This document shows positions 5,357 through 7,589 of a DNA stretch of 7,589 nt, piece after piece (position 1 is the stretch's first letter; every line of letters starts with the position of its first letter). Position numbers and translations under genes: made by a program. Source of the DNA: Lachnospiraceae bacterium (GTDB taxonomy: Bacteria > Bacillota > Clostridia > Lachnospirales > Lachnospiraceae); contig JAITWD010000184.1 of NCBI GenBank assembly GCA_031285465.1, positions 1 to 7,589 of the forward strand, in the 5' to 3' direction. A model generated the notes under the pieces. The model did no database searches. It was given only the letters and a program-made list of their open reading frames with translations, and had not been told where the DNA came from.

Positions 5357-6571
5357 ATGAGAGCAGGAAGAATAAGATTAATGATGTGTACAGTTATAAC
5401 GGGAGTGTCCATGTTAGGTGGGATGGTGCCGGTTTCAGCAGCCAGTGGCGGAGCAGTGCTCCCTTCGGCTGGAATAGATTTTACTTTAGGTGAAAATACC
5501 GCTTCTTTAAAGGATTTGCAGACGATAACGACCATTCCGCAGACGGCAATGACCGAGCGGAAGATTGAGGAGACGGTCGAGGCTACCACAGCACGTCCGA
5601 TCGAAGAGATTGAACAACGGTTGGAGACTAAACGCGAAGAGGAAGGGTTTAAGAACCTTGTTATCGCTGAGGTATATGATTATGTGAATGTACGAAGCAT
5701 TCCCAGTGAAGACGGCGAGGTGGTTGGGAAGCTTTATGATCATTCGGTTGGTACATATATTTCAGAAAGTGATGGATGGTATGAGATTAATTCCGGTTCG
5801 GTAACTGGATATGTTAAGGCAGAATTTTGTGTGACCGGCGATGCAGCGGTTGACCTTGCCAGAGAGGTGGGAACGAGGATCGCGACGGTGACCACCACTA
5901 CCTTAAAGGTTAGAGAAGAGCCGGGCATGGATGCAGCGGTACTTGGACTGGTTCCGATTGAGGATGAGTTGATCGTAACCGAAGAGTTGGACGGCTGGGT
6001 CAAGGTTGATATCGAGGAAGGAAATGGCTATGTTTCCTCCGAATACATAACATTATCAACCGAATTTGTTCAGGCTGAGTCAAAAGAAGAAGAGGAGCGC
6101 CGACTGGCAAAGGAAGCAGCCGATCGACAGGCAGCGCAGGCAGCAGCGGCGGCGGCTCGGGGAACCGAATCAGCTCCTTCACAAAAAAGCGAAGCACCGA
6201 TCGTTTATGCCAGCGGTGAGGGCAGTGCCCTTGGTAAGGATGTGGCTAACTTTGCCCTTCAATTCGTCGGAAACCCGTATGTATACGGTGGCACCAGTTT
6301 GACTAACGGTGCAGACTGTTCCGGATTTGTTATGAGTGTTTATCAGAATTTTGGCGTAAGCCTGCCTCATTCTTCATCGGCCGACCGAAGTGTCGGAACG
6401 GCGGTGGATGGTTTGGCCAATGCCCAGCCGGGAGATCTTATTTGCTACTCAGGACATGTGGCGCTCTATATTGGCGGAGGTCAGATTGTTCATGCCTCTA
6501 CTGCCAAGACCGGCATCAAAATTTCCGATGCATCCTATCGTTCGGTTCTTTCGGTCAGAAGAATTTTCTAA
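5357..6571 (+). CDS. Secreted SH3b-SH3b-NlpC/P60 cell-wall hydrolase
   Basis: This ~404-aa exported peptidoglycan hydrolase is probably a gamma-D-glutamyl-diamino-acid endopeptidase that trims stem peptides. The signal peptide has a basic start (MRAGRIR), a hydrophobic core and probable cleavage after VSA (28|29). A low-complexity Thr/Glu linker follows. Two bacterial SH3 domains, at about 101-160 ('VNVRSIPS...GWYEI...GYVKAEF') and 174-236 ('LKVREEPG...GWVKV...GYVSSEY'), likely bind the wall. A Glu/Ala/Arg/Gln-rich stretch at about 240-268 may be helical. The NlpC/P60 domain spans about 294-404 with catalytic C321 (in ADCSGF), H367 (in GHVALY) and H379 (in VHAST). ATG at 5357 is preferred over GTG at 5351 because GGGGTG (5348-5353) serves as its ribosome binding site. 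The gene is monocistronic, between its own promoter and terminator. Roles in cell separation or growth are typical; the exact bond cut is inferred. Confidence 0.93.
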   Translation: MRAGRIRLMMCTVITGVSMLGGMVPVSAASGGAVLPSAGIDFTLGENTASLKDLQTITTIPQTAMTERKIEETVEATTARPIEEIEQRLETKREEEGFKNLVIAEVYDYVNVRSIPSEDGEVVGKLYDHSVGTYISESDGWYEINSGSVTGYVKAEFCVTGDAAVDLAREVGTRIATVTTTTLKVREEPGMDAAVLGLVPIEDELIVTEELDGWVKVDIEEGNGYVSSEYITLSTEFVQAESKEEEERRLAKEAADRQAAQAAAAAARGTESAPSQKSEAPIVYASGEGSALGKDVANFALQFVGNPYVYGGTSLTNGADCSGFVMSVYQNFGVSLPHSSSADRSVGTAVDGLANAQPGDLICYSGHVALYIGGGQIVHASTAKTGIKISDASYRSVLSVRRIF

Positions 6572-6629
6572 GCAGTTCGGATAAGCTATTATATGATAGG
6601 ACAGAACTAGTTTATGATAAAAATTTGCA

Positions 6630-6659
6630 GGGTATCCATTTAAATGGATACCCTTTTTT
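6630..6659 (+). terminator. Rho-independent terminator of the NlpC/P60 gene
   Basis: A perfect palindrome has GGGTATCCAT (6630-6639), loop TTAA and ATGGATACCC (6644-6653), followed by TTTTTT (6654-6659). It lies about 60 bases past the stop codon and is the clearest terminator in the window. Confidence 0.95.
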
Positions 6660-6715
6660 ATGCGCACAGATAGCTCATCCACTCGTTTTTAATAAAATTT
6701 TTATTTTTTTTTAAT

Positions 6716-6744
6716 TTGTATAACCGGTTGCTGCCTGCTATAAT
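6716..6744 (+). promoter_or_regulatory. Extended -10 sigma-A promoter of the chemoreceptor gene
   Basis: TATAAT (6739-6744) is preceded by TG at 6736-6737. A partial -35, TTGTAT (6716-6721), sits 17 bp upstream, just after a nine-T run (6704-6712) that could act as an UP element. It looks like a housekeeping promoter rather than a flagellar sigma-D/28 promoter. The leader would be about 78 bases. Confidence 0.75.
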
Positions 6745-6776
6745 TAAACGATTTGCGGTGTTCCAGGAGGGGGGGA

Positions 6777-6791
6777 GTGACGCAGATTTAA
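6777..6791 (+). other. Possible 4-codon leader ORF upstream of the chemoreceptor
   Basis: GTG ACG CAG ATT TAA follows an AGGAGG site (6765-6770) with 6 bases between. It lies in the predicted leader, 37 bases before the chemoreceptor ATG. The strong site with such a short frame is curious, but it could simply be a G-rich leader. Confidence 0.2.
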
Positions 6792-6828
6792 CACTTTGGG
6801 AGAATAAAAATTATTTTAGGAGGGTTTT

Positions 6829-7589
6829 ATGAAATTCATTAAAAATGCAAAACTAACGACAAAATTCCTGGGTTCGGTGATTATCCTACTTGCCTTAATG
6901 GTATTTATCGGGATATGGGGGATCGTGAACATGGGTAAAATGAATGCAACCACCGATTTTATCTATCAGAACAATTTCCTGTCTACTGCCTACATAAACA
7001 CGATCAACAATAATCTTACCGAGGCACGTTTGACCACGCTAAAGATTGCAATGGAAGAATATGCCGGTGATATGGAGGCTAATCTTGCCCGCATCGATCA
7101 ATTAAATGAGTCTACCAGTGCTAATGTCCAGTTGTACCGTGAAAACATTGCGCCGGAAAAAACCGAAGATCAGCGCCTGTTTGATGAGTTTTCTGCCAAG
7201 CTGGCTCTGTTTAGGAGTTCAAGAGACACGGTGTTGGCGCTGGCGCAAGAGGGTAAATATGCGGAGGCAACCGAATTAAATAATAGCGAGACCATACCGG
7301 CAGCGATCGCAACCCAGGAGGCCGTCACGGCGTTAGTACAGTTTAACAGTGACGATGCCGGTGCAGCCGTAGAGCAGGCGGGGGTTGATTACAAAGGTAG
7401 TAGTACCGTTACCATAATCATTCTGGTGGTTGCCGTGGTGGTCGGTTTGGTGCTTGGCACCTTCATGGCGACGATCATTACTAAGCCACTTAATCTGGTC
7501 CGTACCGTTGCCGATAAAATTGCCGGCGGTGATCTGACCGCTCAACTGCCCGAACGCTATCTACAGCAAAAGGATGAAATCGGAGCACT
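6829..7589 (+). CDS. Methyl-accepting chemotaxis protein, N-terminal part (3' end outside window)
   Basis: The ATG follows AGGAGGG (6818-6824) by 4 bases, and 253 complete codons are visible. TM1 is at about residues 13-33 (FLGSVIILLALMVFIGIWGIV). A mostly helical extracytoplasmic region, about 37-190, fits the four-helix-bundle ligand-binding type (4HB_MCP). It contains an 'L-EARL' segment near the first helix and a long polar helix with 'YAEATELNN'. TM2 is at about 193-215 (TIIILVVAVVVGLVLG). HAMP begins at 'ITKPLNLVRTVADKIAGGDL' and runs to the window edge. The methylation helices and signalling tip should follow. Such receptors control CheA and thus flagellar motor bias; the ligand cannot be inferred. 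A HAMP-linked histidine kinase or diguanylate cyclase could share this N-terminus, but the architecture and 4HB type favour a chemoreceptor. Confidence 0.85.
   Translation, partial: MKFIKNAKLTTKFLGSVIILLALMVFIGIWGIVNMGKMNATTDFIYQNNFLSTAYINTINNNLTEARLTTLKIAMEEYAGDMEANLARIDQLNESTSANVQLYRENIAPEKTEDQRLFDEFSAKLALFRSSRDTVLALAQEGKYAEATELNNSETIPAAIATQEAVTALVQFNSDDAGAAVEQAGVDYKGSSTVTIIILVVAVVVGLVLGTFMATIITKPLNLVRTVADKIAGGDLTAQLPERYLQQKDEIGA

Noticed and set aside
6745..6828. c-di-GMP (GEMM) riboswitch ahead of the chemoreceptor
   Set aside because: Chemoreceptor genes often carry one, but the ~78-base leader lacks the GEMM core and is too G-rich and unstructured.
1..7589. CRISPR array, tRNA or rRNA genes
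   Set aside because: No regularly spaced direct repeats, cloverleaf-like segments or rRNA-like stretches were seen on either strand.

Overview
The window looks like a chromosomal segment of a low-to-mid-GC Gram-positive anaerobe, most likely class Clostridia (Bacillota). Supporting signs are strong GGAGG-type ribosome binding sites, sigma-A promoters with extended -10 (TGn) elements, a secreted SH3b-NlpC/P60 cell-wall hydrolase, a two-transmembrane chemoreceptor, and a small protein of a type I associate with Lachnospiraceae and relatives. The exact genus cannot be read from the sequence.

Left part (1-2000) is accessory DNA. It opens inside the 3' end of a polymorphic-toxin gene whose last ~85 residues resemble the tRNA-anticodon nuclease domain of colicin E5. 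A tightly linked 124-aa acidic gene follows and is the likely immunity gene. Next come ~400 bp without a convincing gene, then the decayed 3' end of a DDE (IS4-like) transposase. Its reading frame can be rebuilt across one nonsense codon, one single-base loss and an 11-bp tandem duplication.

Middle part (2000-5190) is housekeeping-like. A small conserved hypothetical gene is followed by an extended -10 promoter and a three-gene unit: metF (methylenetetrahydrofolate reductase), an SDR/FabG-like oxidoreductase, and a thioredoxin-reductase-like flavoprotein that starts on the base after the SDR stop codon. Together they suggest linked one-carbon and pyridine-nucleotide/thiol redox chemistry, but the SDR substrate is unknown. 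Between the last gene and its probable terminator lies a ~126-bp palindromic element with inverted ends and three hairpins, resembling a MITE or REPIN.

Right part (5190-7589) is envelope and signalling. A near-consensus TTGACA-17-TATATT promoter drives the NlpC/P60 hydrolase gene, which ends at a perfect palindromic terminator. Another extended -10 promoter then drives a methyl-accepting chemotaxis protein that runs off the window after its HAMP domain begins. No tRNA, rRNA, CRISPR array or replication origin was seen.
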